Positions 41,838-51,860 of a DNA stretch of 64,000 nt are shown piece by piece. The notes beneath the pieces are model-generated. The model was not told where the DNA came from, made no database searches, and saw only the letters and a program-made list of their open reading frames with translations. The stretch is taken from the NCBI RefSeq assembly GCF_003076475.1, contig NZ_CP020919.1, forward strand, positions 1,550,001-1,614,000, written 5' to 3'. A program made the position numbers and the translations under genes. The DNA comes from Flavobacterium kingsejongi (GTDB lineage: Bacteria; Bacteroidota; Bacteroidia; Flavobacteriales; Flavobacteriaceae). The stretch's first letter is position 1. Each line of letters begins with the position of its first letter.

Positions 41838-44252
41838 ATGTTAAAGAACTGGACCAAAATATTTTTATACAATATCAGGAATAACAAACTCTTTACCTTC
41901 CTGAATGTGCTTGGATTGGGTATTGGGATCTCGGGATTAATTTTCGCGATCCTGTACTGGAATGACGAGCATGCCTATAATGAATGGAATCCTGAAAAAG
42001 AAAAGGTATACCAGGTATTAACTGTAATAGGAAGCGGGCTTGATCCGTGGGCGACCACGGTATCGCCTTTGGGGCCTTTGCTGAAAAGTGAAGCTCCCCA
42101 GGTCGAGAGTTACTGTTATATTGAAACCAATTATAGTACAGACAATATTGGCTATAAGGGGAGGAAAGAACTCATTACGAAAGTTTTTGATGCCCAGGGT
42201 AACTTCTTTTCCTTTTTTCCTTTTGATTTTATAAAGGGGAGCGCTGGGGGAGCATTGCCGGACGATAGCAGTATTGCGCTTTCAGAAGAAACAGCGATCC
42301 GTTTGTTTGGTGATGAAAATCCGTTGGGGAAGCAGGTGGTCTATAGCAAGAAAAACCTCGTCGTACGTGGGGTGTATCGAATTCCCGGAAAATCTTCCAT
42401 TGCCCCAATGGCCGTAACCAGCTTTATGAACTATAAATTAAAGTCCAGCGAAGGCTCCTGGGGGGATTATAATTTTGGGTTATTGCTCAAAATAAAATCT
42501 CCGGAAGCAGTACCAGGTGTCATAAAAAAAATAGACCAGTTATTCCTGGACTATAAGACAAAACCGGGTGCCAAAGAAGAAGGAATAGCCCTTGAGGACT
42601 ATATTAAAAAGGATGGGGGGGAAGGCACCGTATTATTGGAATCCCTGAAAACGGCACGGTTACATTCGGCTGACAATGCCTACCCGGAAGGGAAGGGAAA
42701 TTACCAGTCTTTGGTTATCATGTTGGGATTGTCCCTATTGATCCTGATTCTTTCCATTGTCAATTATATCAATCTTGCGACCGCCAATGCTATTAAAAGA
42801 GCCAAGGAAGTAGGCGTTCGTAAAATATTGGGAGCAGATAAAGGGAATATTATACGCCAGTTTGTCTATGAAACCGTAATAATGACCATCGCTGCTATTT
42901 TGCTGGCGCTTGTGATTGTAGAATTGTCCCTTCCGTATTACAATGATTTTCTGGGAAAAGAATTAGTGATCCATAGCGGGCAGTTTTACGGGCAGTTGTT
43001 ACTGATTTTTGGAGTAGTAGTGATTTTTGCCGGCCTTTTTCCAGCGGGTTATGTGGCGAATTTTGAAACGCTTAATGTACTGAAAGGAAATTTCGGGCGT
43101 AGCAAAACAGGCACCTGGCTCCGGAACGGAATGCTGATCCTGCAGTTTGCCATTGCTTCTTTTTTTATTATTGGTTCCTATATTGTCTACCAGCAGGTGG
43201 ATTATATGTCCCATAAAGACCTGGGATTTCAGGGAAAGCAGGTCGTTGAGATCAGTTACCGGCAAAAAGGGGAAAAAAGCCCCTACGAACGCTACCGGAC
43301 AATAAAGCAGGAGTTATCAAAAATCAAAGGTGTAGAACAGGTTTCAACAGGAACGTTCTCTTTTGGGAAAGGCGGCATGTCGTCCACAGGATTCGAATAC
43401 AATAACAGGAATATCCAATCGAAAAATATGGCCTATGATTTTGGAATGCTGGAAATGATGCACATCCAAATTGCGGACGGCCGTGATCTCTCGGAATCCC
43501 TGTCTTCGGATACGATTAACACCATTCTTATTAATGAGACTGCAGCCCGGATGATGAATGAGAAAAATCCGGTGGGTAAGGAAATTAACTGGAATGATAA
43601 AAAATTAAAGATTGTAGGGCTGGTAAAAGACTTCCATATTAATGGGCCCCAGAATAAAATACCACCCATGACTTTTTTACATTTTAAGACGATCCGTTGG
43701 ATGGAGGGTAATATGAGCCAGGTGTTTGTGAAAATAGGACCCGAAAATACAGAAGAAACACTATTGTCGATAGAGCAGTTCTGGAATACAAAAGTAGACA
43801 GTGACTATCCGTTTCAGTATGTTTTTGTAGACAAAGGTTTTGCCAGGGCTTATGAAAGTTATGTAAAGCAAAAGAACCTTTTTTCCCTGTTGAATATTGT
43901 TGTCATCCTGATTTCACTTTTTGGTTTATTTGCACTGGCAACGTTCTCTATCGAGAGGCGGATGAAGGAAATCGCCATACGGAAAACATTGGGAGCCGAA
44001 ACCAGGGTGTTACTTCGGGAGCTGTCTAAGCAATACCTGATCTTCTGTGTGATCGGATTTCTGATTGCATTGTTCCCCGTATATTATTTACTGGAAATGT
44101 GGCTGGATAATTTTGCCTTTCGCATTGGGATTACAGTCCTTCCTTTTGCCATTAGCTTTGTTGTCCTTTTACTGCTTACATTGATTGTAGTATTGTCGAG
44201 GGCGTTACAGGCTACCCGCATTGATGTCCTGAAATACCTGAAATACGAATGA
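41838..44252 (+). CDS. FtsX/MacB-like ABC permease 2
   Basis: An 804-residue permease with the same layout as permease 1. Long stretches are nearly identical to permease 3 (the N-terminal LKNWTKIFLYNIRNNKLFTF and the KEIAIRKTLGAET region), so the two arose by recent duplication; the periplasmic domains differ most, which is where substrate or adaptor contacts would be. It starts 51 bases after GIN protein 2. Confidence 0.9.
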   Translation: MLKNWTKIFLYNIRNNKLFTFLNVLGLGIGISGLIFAILYWNDEHAYNEWNPEKEKVYQVLTVIGSGLDPWATTVSPLGPLLKSEAPQVESYCYIETNYSTDNIGYKGRKELITKVFDAQGNFFSFFPFDFIKGSAGGALPDDSSIALSEETAIRLFGDENPLGKQVVYSKKNLVVRGVYRIPGKSSIAPMAVTSFMNYKLKSSEGSWGDYNFGLLLKIKSPEAVPGVIKKIDQLFLDYKTKPGAKEEGIALEDYIKKDGGEGTVLLESLKTARLHSADNAYPEGKGNYQSLVIMLGLSLLILILSIVNYINLATANAIKRAKEVGVRKILGADKGNIIRQFVYETVIMTIAAILLALVIVELSLPYYNDFLGKELVIHSGQFYGQLLLIFGVVVIFAGLFPAGYVANFETLNVLKGNFGRSKTGTWLRNGMLILQFAIASFFIIGSYIVYQQVDYMSHKDLGFQGKQVVEISYRQKGEKSPYERYRTIKQELSKIKGVEQVSTGTFSFGKGGMSSTGFEYNNRNIQSKNMAYDFGMLEMMHIQIADGRDLSESLSSDTINTILINETAARMMNEKNPVGKEINWNDKKLKIVGLVKDFHINGPQNKIPPMTFLHFKTIRWMEGNMSQVFVKIGPENTEETLLSIEQFWNTKVDSDYPFQYVFVDKGFARAYESYVKQKNLFSLLNIVVILISLFGLFALATFSIERRMKEIAIRKTLGAETRVLLRELSKQYLIFCVIGFLIALFPVYYLLEMWLDNFAFRIGITVLPFAISFVVLLLLTLIVVLSRALQATRIDVLKYLKYE

Positions 44253-44331
44253 GGGGATACACCTAATTATACAATGAATTACATTTTTGCGTGATGGCGC
44301 AATCGCGTTATATTAACTAATTGATACGAGC

Positions 44332-46743
44332 ATGTTAAAGAACTGGACCAAAATATTTTTATACAACATTAGGAACAATAAGCTTTTTACCTTCCTGAAT
44401 ATTCTCGGGTTGAGTATTGGGATCTCAGGATTGATTTTTGCCATTTTGTATTGGAATGATGAGCACGCCTATAATGAATGGAATCCTGAAAAGGAACACA
44501 TTTACCAGGTGCTGAATGACCTGGGCAATGGCATGGATGTATGGGCTACGAATGTGGCTCCCCTGGGAGCGGCCCTGAAGGAAGTGGCTCCCGAAGTGGA
44601 AAGCTATTGTTATGTGGAAACCATTTACGGCAGTGAGAATATACGCTACAAAGGAAAAAAAGTGCTCCTGACCAAAATCATGGATGCGCAGCAGAATTTT
44701 TTTACGTTCTTTCCTTTTGACTTTGTACAGGGCAACGGTGCTGAAGCATTGCCCGATGGAAATAGTATAGCCCTTTCAGAAGATGCTGCAAAACAGCTGT
44801 TTGGGGATGAAAATCCAATAGGAAAACAAATCCTGTACGGAACAAAAAACCTGGTGGTACGGGGAGTTTATAGAATTCCGGGAAAATCATCGATAGCCCC
44901 AACGGCCGTCACGGGATTTATGGAAGGAAAACTGAAAGGCAGTAAAGATCACTGGGGCAATTATTATTTTGGGCTCCTGCTGAAACTAAAATCGCCCAAT
45001 GCCGTGGCCGCGATAGAGCAAAAAATCAAGACGGTATTTTTTGAGCATAAAGTAAAACCACAGGCCAAAGAAGAAGGGATAAGCCCTGAAGAATATATGA
45101 ATAAATATGGGGTGGGAGTAGTGATCCTGGAGCCTTTGGAAAGCGCCCGATTGCATTCGGTTACCCAGGGGTATCCGGAAGGCAGGGGCAATTACCAGTT
45201 TTTATTGATTATGCTCGGGCTTTCCATCCTGATCCTGGTGCTTTCGATTGTTAATTATATCAACCTGGCGACCGCTAATGCCATTAAAAGAGCCAAGGAA
45301 GTAGGGGTCCGTAAAATTTTAGGGGCAAATAAAGGCAATATCATACGGCAGTTTGTCTATGAGACAGTGTTAATGGCAGTGGTAGCGATTTTGCTCTCCC
45401 TTGTTATTGTTGAATTATCCCTGCCCTATTATAATAATTTCCTGGGAAAAGAATTAGTGATCCATAGTGGGCAATTTTATGCGCAGTTGGTATTGATCTT
45501 TGGTATTGTAGTCGTTTTTGCCGGTATATTCCCGGCAACCTATGTTGCTAATTTCGAAACGCTAAATGTGCTGAAAGGTAATTTCGGGCGTAGTAAAACC
45601 GGAACCTGGCTCCGTAATGGAATGTTGATCCTCCAATTTGCAATTGCTTCTTTTTTCATTATCGGTTCTTATATTGTCTACCAGCAGGTCGCGTTTATGA
45701 GCCAAAAAGAACTGGGTTTTAAAGGGGCACAGATTATAGAGGTCAACTATCGTGTGGAGGGTAAAAAACAACCGTATGAGCATTACCGTACAATACGGCA
45801 GGAATTGCTTAGGATGAAGGGGGTGGAAGAAGTCTCTACAGGAACCTTCTCTTTTGGGAATGGGGTTCCGTCTTCATCGGGATTCGAATACAAAGGTGTG
45901 AATATCCAGGGAAAGAATATGTCCTTTGATTTTGGGATGCTGGAAATGATGCACATCCGTATTGCTGAAGGGCGTACTTTATCAGAATCCCTGTCTTCGG
46001 ACACTATTAATGCTGTGTTGGTCAATCAAACGACAGTGAAATTAATGGGCGAGAAAAATGCAATTGGAAAGCAGTTGTTGTGGAATGGTGAAAAATTTAA
46101 TGTCGTGGGTGTCGTGGCTGATTTTCATATTGAAGGGCCTCAGAATAAAATACCACCAATGATTTTCTTCCATTTTAAAACCGTAAGGTGGATGGAGGGT
46201 AATATGAACCAGATTTACGTGAAAGTAGCGCCTGAGAATATGGGCGAAACAATAGGTGCATTAGAGCAGTTTTGGAATAAAAATGTCGATGCTGATTATC
46301 CTTTTCATTATGAATTTGTCGATAAAAACTTTGCAAGGACTTATGAAAGTTTTGTAAAACAACGGAACCTGTTTTCCCTGCTTAATATTGTGGTGATTAC
46401 GATTTCCCTCTTCGGATTGTTTGCCCTGGCGACTTTTTCGATTGAAAGGCGAATGAAGGAAATTGCCATCCGGAAAACACTGGGTGCAGAAACTAAAGTA
46501 CTGCTCCGGGAGCTCTCAAAACAATACCTGATATTCTGTATTATCGGATTCCTGATTGCCTTGTTCCCGGTCTATTTCCTGCTGAGCATGTGGCTGGATA
46601 ATTTTGCCTTCCGCATCTCCATCTCGATCCTGCCTTTTATTATTGGTTTTGTTATCCTAGTCGTGCTTACACTTTCAGTAGTGCTTTCCAAAGCCTATCA
46701 GGCTACCCGTGTCAACGTTTTAAAATATTTAAAATATGAGTAA
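44332..46743 (+). CDS. FtsX/MacB-like ABC permease 3
   Basis: An 803-residue permease, closest to permease 2. Unlike the others it has no GIN gene before it, only an 80-base spacer. Its stop overlaps the start of the TolC-type gene by 8 bases (ATGAGTAA), giving translational coupling. Confidence 0.9.
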   Translation: MLKNWTKIFLYNIRNNKLFTFLNILGLSIGISGLIFAILYWNDEHAYNEWNPEKEHIYQVLNDLGNGMDVWATNVAPLGAALKEVAPEVESYCYVETIYGSENIRYKGKKVLLTKIMDAQQNFFTFFPFDFVQGNGAEALPDGNSIALSEDAAKQLFGDENPIGKQILYGTKNLVVRGVYRIPGKSSIAPTAVTGFMEGKLKGSKDHWGNYYFGLLLKLKSPNAVAAIEQKIKTVFFEHKVKPQAKEEGISPEEYMNKYGVGVVILEPLESARLHSVTQGYPEGRGNYQFLLIMLGLSILILVLSIVNYINLATANAIKRAKEVGVRKILGANKGNIIRQFVYETVLMAVVAILLSLVIVELSLPYYNNFLGKELVIHSGQFYAQLVLIFGIVVVFAGIFPATYVANFETLNVLKGNFGRSKTGTWLRNGMLILQFAIASFFIIGSYIVYQQVAFMSQKELGFKGAQIIEVNYRVEGKKQPYEHYRTIRQELLRMKGVEEVSTGTFSFGNGVPSSSGFEYKGVNIQGKNMSFDFGMLEMMHIRIAEGRTLSESLSSDTINAVLVNQTTVKLMGEKNAIGKQLLWNGEKFNVVGVVADFHIEGPQNKIPPMIFFHFKTVRWMEGNMNQIYVKVAPENMGETIGALEQFWNKNVDADYPFHYEFVDKNFARTYESFVKQRNLFSLLNIVVITISLFGLFALATFSIERRMKEIAIRKTLGAETKVLLRELSKQYLIFCIIGFLIALFPVYFLLSMWLDNFAFRISISILPFIIGFVILVVLTLSVVLSKAYQATRVNVLKYLKYE

Positions 46744-48028
46744 TAAAGTAGCATTGCTGTTTGCATTGACAAGTTTTTTTGCAACTGCCCAGCAAACCTG
46801 GTCCCTGCAGCAATGCCTGGATGCCGGTTTGAAAAATAGTATCCCGGTAAAAATAAAGCAACTTGAAATTACACGATCCCAGAAGCTGTATACCAATCCG
46901 CTTCTGGAATTAGTACCGACAGTAAGCCTTAACGGAAACCATAATTATAATTTCGGTTCTACGATCGATCCTTCTACGAATGCCAGGGTCAGTTCAGATA
47001 TCCAATCGGACAATCTGTACCTGAATGCCAATGTCAACCTGCTGGATTTTACGATGCTGGCTACTGCACGCAAAAATAAGATTGATATTGCCATCGCCCG
47101 CGCCGATGCTGCTGTAATTTCCTATGAATACAAACTCCAGTTGCTTTCTTTTTATTTTGATGCCCTTTTTTCACAGGAGCTGGTTAAAATACAGATAGAG
47201 CAACTGGAAAATACGACCTACAACCTGGAGCGCATTACAAAAGAAGTACAGATTGGGAGTAAGCCCCAAAGTGATTTGTATGATATCCGGCTCGCTTTTT
47301 CACAGGATGAAAAGCGGCTGATGGAAGCACGGCAGCTTTTTGACGTACAAAAACTGCAATTGTTCCAGCTGATGAATGTGGCGACAGACAAGCTTTCGGA
47401 AGTACAGCTGGATTATATCCTGGCCGCACCGGAAGAAGATTCCAACGTAATAGGGAGCAACCCGAAAATCGAATTGGCCGCTTTACAGTATGAAAGTGCG
47501 CAAAAAGCAATTGCAATACAGCGTTCAGTAAACCTTCCTACGGTTTCGGCATTTTATAATATGTCAACCTTTTATTCCGCTCCGCTACAAGGATCGGGTG
47601 CCGGGGTGACCAATTTCGGGACGCAGCTCGAAGACAATAAAAACCATCAGGCGGGACTACAGGTCAGCATTCCGGTATTTACCGGATTCCGCCGAAATCG
47701 CCAGATCACCGCTTCCAAAATTGAAGCGGAGAAGAGCAAATGGGCATCAGAGCAGGAAAAGAATCTCGTGAAACAGGAAATTGAACAGGAAGAAAAACGA
47801 CAGTCCCAGTACGAACAGTTGAGTGTTAACATCAGCAATACAGTACAATATGCCAGGGAATCGTTCCAGACGACCCAGTCAAAGTTCCTTAGCGGTAAAA
47901 TTGAGGCAGTACTTTACACGACGGTAAAAAACCAACTGCTGGCTTCGGAATACGACCGGCTGAAAAATGATTTGCAACTACAGCGCAGCAGGATCAAGCT
48001 TACTATCCTTCGTACCAACGGGATTTAG
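46736..48028 (+). CDS. TolC family outer-membrane factor
   Basis: A 430-residue outer-membrane efflux protein: signal peptide (about 1-18, FFATAQQ), then two OEP repeats with long coiled-coil helices (about 160-215 and 330-400). It forms the trimeric channel with alpha-barrel in the periplasm through which the MacB-like pump expels substrate. Last gene of the operon, coupled to permease 3. No terminator hairpin was seen behind it. Confidence 0.9.
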   Translation: MSNKVALLFALTSFFATAQQTWSLQQCLDAGLKNSIPVKIKQLEITRSQKLYTNPLLELVPTVSLNGNHNYNFGSTIDPSTNARVSSDIQSDNLYLNANVNLLDFTMLATARKNKIDIAIARADAAVISYEYKLQLLSFYFDALFSQELVKIQIEQLENTTYNLERITKEVQIGSKPQSDLYDIRLAFSQDEKRLMEARQLFDVQKLQLFQLMNVATDKLSEVQLDYILAAPEEDSNVIGSNPKIELAALQYESAQKAIAIQRSVNLPTVSAFYNMSTFYSAPLQGSGAGVTNFGTQLEDNKNHQAGLQVSIPVFTGFRRNRQITASKIEAEKSKWASEQEKNLVKQEIEQEEKRQSQYEQLSVNISNTVQYARESFQTTQSKFLSGKIEAVLYTTVKNQLLASEYDRLKNDLQLQRSRIKLTILRTNGI

Positions 48029-48134
48029 AGGCTTTTATGTCTCCAATCCAAAGGTGTGTTCAGGCCATTAAAAAACGTCTATAGTATTATAAACAATTTC
48101 AATCTATTAACTTTACTTTTAAAACTTTTCATAC

Positions 48135-48142
48135 TATCTTTG
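48135..48142 (+). promoter_or_regulatory. Candidate mrp -7 promoter box
   Basis: TATCTTTG matches TAnnTTTG, 51 bases before the ATG of the Mrp-like gene. A TTG -33 element is not evident. Confidence 0.45.
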
Positions 48143-48193
48143 TTATTTAAAATAAGTCTTAATTAAGGGCTTGTAAAAGAACGATATACACGG

Positions 48194-49327
48194 ATGAAAA
48201 TAGATAGAAAAGAAGTTCTGAAGGCATTGGAAACTATTTCCGTTGCCGGAGAAGGGAAAAATATGGTTGAAAGTGGCGCAGTACAAAATGTGCTTACTTT
48301 TGGGGATGAGGTCGTTGTAGAACTCACCTTAACGACACCAGCACTGCACATTAAAAAACGTGCAGAGGTGGATGTCATGAAAGCCATTCAGGATTTGGTA
48401 TATGAAAAAGCCAAAGTAAAGGTCAATATCAAGGTTGAAACTCCAGAAAAACCGGAGATCAAAGGGAAGTCAATTCCCGGAATAAAAAATATTATTGCTG
48501 TTGCTTCCGGTAAAGGGGGCGTAGGAAAATCTACCGTTACGGCTAATCTGGCTGTAACATTAGCAAAAATGGGTTTTTCGGTAGGGGTACTGGATGCCGA
48601 TATTTACGGGCCTTCGATGCCCATCATGTTTGATGTGGAAAGAGAACGTCCATTATCGACTACTATTGATGGAAAATCAAAAATGCTACCTGTTGAAAAT
48701 TATGGTGTTAAGTTATTGTCGATCGGGTTTTTTACCGCTCCGGATCAGGCGGTTATCTGGCGTGGGCCAATGGCTTCCAAAGCACTGAACCAAATGATTT
48801 TCGATGCGGATTGGGGCGAATTGGACTTTATGCTTATTGACTTGCCACCCGGTACAGGCGATATCCACCTTTCCATTGTACAATCATTGCCAATCACCGG
48901 TGCAGTAGTGGTAAGTACACCACAAAATATTGCTTTGGCTGATGCTAAAAAAGGAGTAGCAATGTTCATGTCCGATAGTATCAATGTCCCTGTATTGGGA
49001 ATTATCGAGAACATGGCTTATTTTACCCCGGAAGAATTGCCGGAAAACAAATACTATATCTTCGGAAAAGAAGGGGCACGAAATCTTGCAGAAGATCTTG
49101 ATGTGGCTTTCTTAGGCGAAATCCCATTAATACAATCCATTCGTGAAGCAGGAGACTACGGTCGCCCGGCAGCATTGCAAACCGCTACAGCATTAGAAAA
49201 TTCTTTTGAAGAACTGGCGCGTAATGTAGTACGTGAAGTAGTAGACAGAAATGAAAACCTTCCGGCCTCTGAAGCGGTGAAAATTACCACTATGGCAGGT
49301 TGTGCTGCTGTGACTAAAAAAAAATAA
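48194..49327 (+). CDS. apbC: Mrp/ApbC-like iron-sulfur carrier ATPase
   Basis: A 377-residue P-loop protein: an N-terminal MIP18-type domain (about 1-85) and an Mrp ATPase with deviant Walker A GKGGVGKS (106-113), FMLIDLPPGTGDIHLSIVQ and GIIENMAYF. It would carry Fe-S clusters to target proteins. The CxxC that follows the ENMxYF segment in many homologues is absent here (FTPEELPENKYYIFGKEGA), as is common in Bacteroidota by my recollection. It is followed by the NifU-like gene, supporting the Fe-S role. Confidence 0.9.
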   Translation: MKIDRKEVLKALETISVAGEGKNMVESGAVQNVLTFGDEVVVELTLTTPALHIKKRAEVDVMKAIQDLVYEKAKVKVNIKVETPEKPEIKGKSIPGIKNIIAVASGKGGVGKSTVTANLAVTLAKMGFSVGVLDADIYGPSMPIMFDVERERPLSTTIDGKSKMLPVENYGVKLLSIGFFTAPDQAVIWRGPMASKALNQMIFDADWGELDFMLIDLPPGTGDIHLSIVQSLPITGAVVVSTPQNIALADAKKGVAMFMSDSINVPVLGIIENMAYFTPEELPENKYYIFGKEGARNLAEDLDVAFLGEIPLIQSIREAGDYGRPAALQTATALENSFEELARNVVREVVDRNENLPASEAVKITTMAGCAAVTKKK

Positions 49328-49401
49328 TTTGAAACCCATAGGATATACATCCGGAGCTGATCCGGATGTGTGCCAAAAACGATTTCAATAAAAAAGAAAA
49401 A

Positions 49402-49641
49402 ATGACAACAGAAGAAATCAAATTAAACGTAGAAAAAGCTCTTGATGAAATCCGTCCGTTCCTGAATTCGGATGGCGGCGATATCACGCTAATTGCTATT
49501 GAAGATGATAAGTTGGTAAAAGTTCGCCTGGAAGGTGCCTGTGTGGGATGTAGTGTCAACCAGTCTACCATGAAAGCGGGTGTAGAAACCACGATTAAAA
49601 AATACGCACCACAAATAGAGACCGTAGTTAATATCGCGTAA
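49402..49641 (+). CDS. NifU-like C-terminal domain protein (Fe-S scaffold)
   Basis: A 79-residue protein consisting of just the NifU C-terminal domain, with GGDITLIAIED, then GACVGCSVNQ carrying the CxxC that binds an Fe-S cluster. It works as a cluster scaffold or carrier. I start at the ATG at 49402 (MTTEEIKLNV) because it begins the conserved domain; an upstream ATG at 49366 would add 12 unconserved residues. It follows the Mrp gene closely. Confidence 0.9.
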   Translation: MTTEEIKLNVEKALDEIRPFLNSDGGDITLIAIEDDKLVKVRLEGACVGCSVNQSTMKAGVETTIKKYAPQIETVVNIA

Positions 49642-49883
49642 TATATTTTTATAGTGGTGTTGGCGTAAAAATGCAAAATTGTATTGCAGTACCTTTTTAC
49701 CAGTATCCGGATGTATTTCCGGGATGCGGTAAAAAAAGAGGCACAGCTATTACGCACCACAGCATTGTTGTCAGTTTTTAAATTTATTATAAATTCCTCC
49801 GACTGATATTTATCATATAGTCATGGAGCGTTTTCAACGAAATTTGTCGCATTGAAACGAACCATACCAGAATACTTACTCTA
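49642..49883. other. Intergenic region
   Basis: About 240 bases between the NifU-like and reductase genes. A weak imperfect hairpin near 49695-49735 (TACC...CCGG against CCGG...GGTA, five unpaired positions) is flanked by T5 and A7 runs but is not convincing. No promoter box or open frame was recognised. Confidence 0.3.
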
Positions 49884-50936
49884 ATGATTGAAACAGATAT
49901 ACTAATAATTGGTGCAGGTCCCACAGGGCTATTCACCGTTTTTGAAGCAGGATTACTAAAGTTAAAATGCCATATCATTGACGCGCTTCCGCAAATAGGT
50001 GGGCAGCTATCCGAATTATATCCTAAGAAACCGATTTTTGATATCCCGGGATACCCTTCTGTACTGGCAGGGGATTTGGTTGAAAACCTGATGGAACAAA
50101 TTAAACAATTCCAACCTGGATTTACGCTGAATGAAAAAGCAGAAACTATTGAAAAACAGGAAGACGGGACTTTTATCGTAACTACGGATAAAGGAACAAA
50201 ACATGCTGCGAAAGCCATAGCTATTGCAGGTGGGCTTGGTAGTTTTGAACCTCGTAAGCCACTAATCGAGGATATTGAATTCTACGAAGATAAAGGGGTT
50301 GAATATTTTGTAAAAGACCCGGAACTTTTCCGTAATAAAAAAATTGTAATTGCCGGTGGTGGCGATTCAGCCCTGGATTGGAGTATCTTTTTATCCAGTG
50401 TAGCTTCTGAAGTAACCTTAATACACAGGCGAAATGAATTCCGTGGCGCTTTGGATTCCGTAGAAAAAGTACAGGAATTAAAACACGCCGGAAAAATTAA
50501 CCTGATTACCCCAGCAGAAGTGATAGGGTTAAATGGAGCAGAGCATATTGAATCGATCGATATCGAGCAGGATGGTGCACACCGTACCATTGAAACTGAT
50601 TATTTTATTCCTTTATTTGGACTGACGCCTAAATTGGGTGCTATTGCCAATTGGGGACTGGAAATCGAAAAGAATGCGATCAAGGTAAATAATGCACTGG
50701 ATTACCAAACGAATATTGAAGGGATTTATGCTATTGGGGATATTAATACCTACCCGGGAAAATTAAAACTGATTCTTTGTGGTTTCCATGAAGCGACCTT
50801 AATGTGCCAGAGTGTATTTAATAAACTTAACCCTGGAAAAAAATATGTGCTGAAATACACTACAGTAAGTGGTGTGGATGGCTTTGATGGTACCCGCAAA
50901 GAAGCTGAAAAAGCGGTGGTAAAATCAATAAACTAA
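49884..50936 (+). CDS. Ferredoxin--NADP(+) reductase, thioredoxin-reductase-like type
   Basis: A 350-residue FAD-dependent enzyme. The FAD site is at the N-terminus (LIIGAGPTGLFTVFEAG), the NADPH site in the middle (KKIVIAGGGDSALDWSIF), and the FAD tail region GIYAIGDINTYPGKLK near the C-terminus. It lacks the CxxC of true thioredoxin reductases, so it matches the type of ferredoxin reductase seen in Bacillus and Chlorobium. The ferredoxin gene 7 bases downstream supports the pairing. Confidence 0.9.
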   Translation: MIETDILIIGAGPTGLFTVFEAGLLKLKCHIIDALPQIGGQLSELYPKKPIFDIPGYPSVLAGDLVENLMEQIKQFQPGFTLNEKAETIEKQEDGTFIVTTDKGTKHAAKAIAIAGGLGSFEPRKPLIEDIEFYEDKGVEYFVKDPELFRNKKIVIAGGGDSALDWSIFLSSVASEVTLIHRRNEFRGALDSVEKVQELKHAGKINLITPAEVIGLNGAEHIESIDIEQDGAHRTIETDYFIPLFGLTPKLGAIANWGLEIEKNAIKVNNALDYQTNIEGIYAIGDINTYPGKLKLILCGFHEATLMCQSVFNKLNPGKKYVLKYTTVSGVDGFDGTRKEAEKAVVKSIN

Positions 50937-50943
50937 AAGGGCC

Positions 50944-51276
50944 ATGGCACAGGATGTTACTATAAAAATTACCGATAGGGATGGGGTTACCCATGAAGTG
51001 CAGGCACCCACCGATATGAATATGAATATCATGGAGCTGGTACGGGCTTATGAACTGGCACCGGAAGGTACAATAGGAGTTTGTGGCGGTATGGCCATGT
51101 GTGCTTCCTGCCAGTGTTATGTACTGAATGATGTAGCCCTGCCAGAAATGGGTGATGATGAAGAAGCGATGCTTTCGGAAGCCTTTTTTGTAAAGGATAA
51201 CAGTAGGCTTGGTTGCCAGATTGCCATTACAGAAGATTTGGAAGGCCTTGAATTAGCCCTGGCACCAGAATACTAA
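50944..51276 (+). CDS. 2Fe-2S ferredoxin (adrenodoxin type)
   Basis: A 110-residue ferredoxin. The cluster ligands are C47, C53, C56 (CGGMAMCASC) and C91 (RLGCQ); C58 is an extra cysteine. It carries electrons for the reductase encoded directly upstream, acting in the cytoplasm. The electron acceptor is not in the window. Confidence 0.93.
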   Translation: MAQDVTIKITDRDGVTHEVQAPTDMNMNIMELVRAYELAPEGTIGVCGGMAMCASCQCYVLNDVALPEMGDDEEAMLSEAFFVKDNSRLGCQIAITEDLEGLELALAPEY

Positions 51277-51307
51277 ATAACAATCCCAATGGGATCGTCT
51301 AATACAC

Positions 51308-51340
51308 TAAAAGCGGGAGTTCATTTCTCCCGCTTTTTTC
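51308..51340. terminator. Bidirectional terminator
   Basis: An 11-bp perfect stem (51309-51319 with 51327-51337), seven-base loop, and T6 at the right, A4 at the left. It separates the ferredoxin gene from the convergent hypothetical gene. Confidence 0.88.
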
Positions 51341-51845
51341 ATTCTATTGTTTCGTAATAGCAAATGGATAAATCAGGACGTACCGGAAACATAAGTGTTT
51401 CATGGCCATTGCTCTTTCCCGTATCTTTAGCGACCAGGTAACAGTTATTGATAATATCCAGCAATAACAATTCCGGAGAATAAAAAGTAATGCCCACTTT
51501 ATGTTTCGTACGATCGCGTATGTCAGTATTGATAATATCAAAGCGATACTCCGTAAACGGAAAATAACTGCTGCCGAGTACATCGGTAATCCTGTGAAAA
51601 TGGCCTTTGAGCTGTAAAGTATAATTGTGCGCTGCAATTCCGGTAAGAAAATGCAGTTTTTCAGCTTTTTCATTTTCATTCAACAGTTCCCGAAACGTAT
51701 TTTTAGGATTTTCAACGGAATTATAAAGTTGGCTCTGCATAGCATATTCAAGGAATGTATCTTCAAAAACATAACGATCCCAGAGGAAGTCGGAGTCTGA
51801 AGTGATGACAAGGCGGTAAGCCAGCCGTATTTTTGCTTTTTGCAT
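51339..51845 (-). CDS. Hypothetical protein
   Basis: A 168-residue protein, no signal peptide or membrane helix. It has no motif I recognise; the central part has mixed hydrophobic strands (GITFYSPELLLLDIINNCYLVA). It is read just after the pirin-like gene (15 bases), so is likely co-transcribed. Function unknown. Confidence 0.6.
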   Translation of the reverse strand: MQKAKIRLAYRLVITSDSDFLWDRYVFEDTFLEYAMQSQLYNSVENPKNTFRELLNENEKAEKLHFLTGIAAHNYTLQLKGHFHRITDVLGSSYFPFTEYRFDIINTDIRDRTKHKVGITFYSPELLLLDIINNCYLVAKDTGKSNGHETLMFPVRPDLSICYYETIE

Positions 51846-51860
51846 AGGATATATTTTTGT

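Noticed and set aside
44253..44331. Degraded GIN gene before permease 3
   Set aside because: The 79-base spacer has no similarity to the GIN genes that I can see.
49695..49735. Terminator hairpin between the NifU-like and reductase genes
   Set aside because: Five adjacent unpaired positions break the stem, and the A/T runs face the wrong way for a plus-strand terminator.
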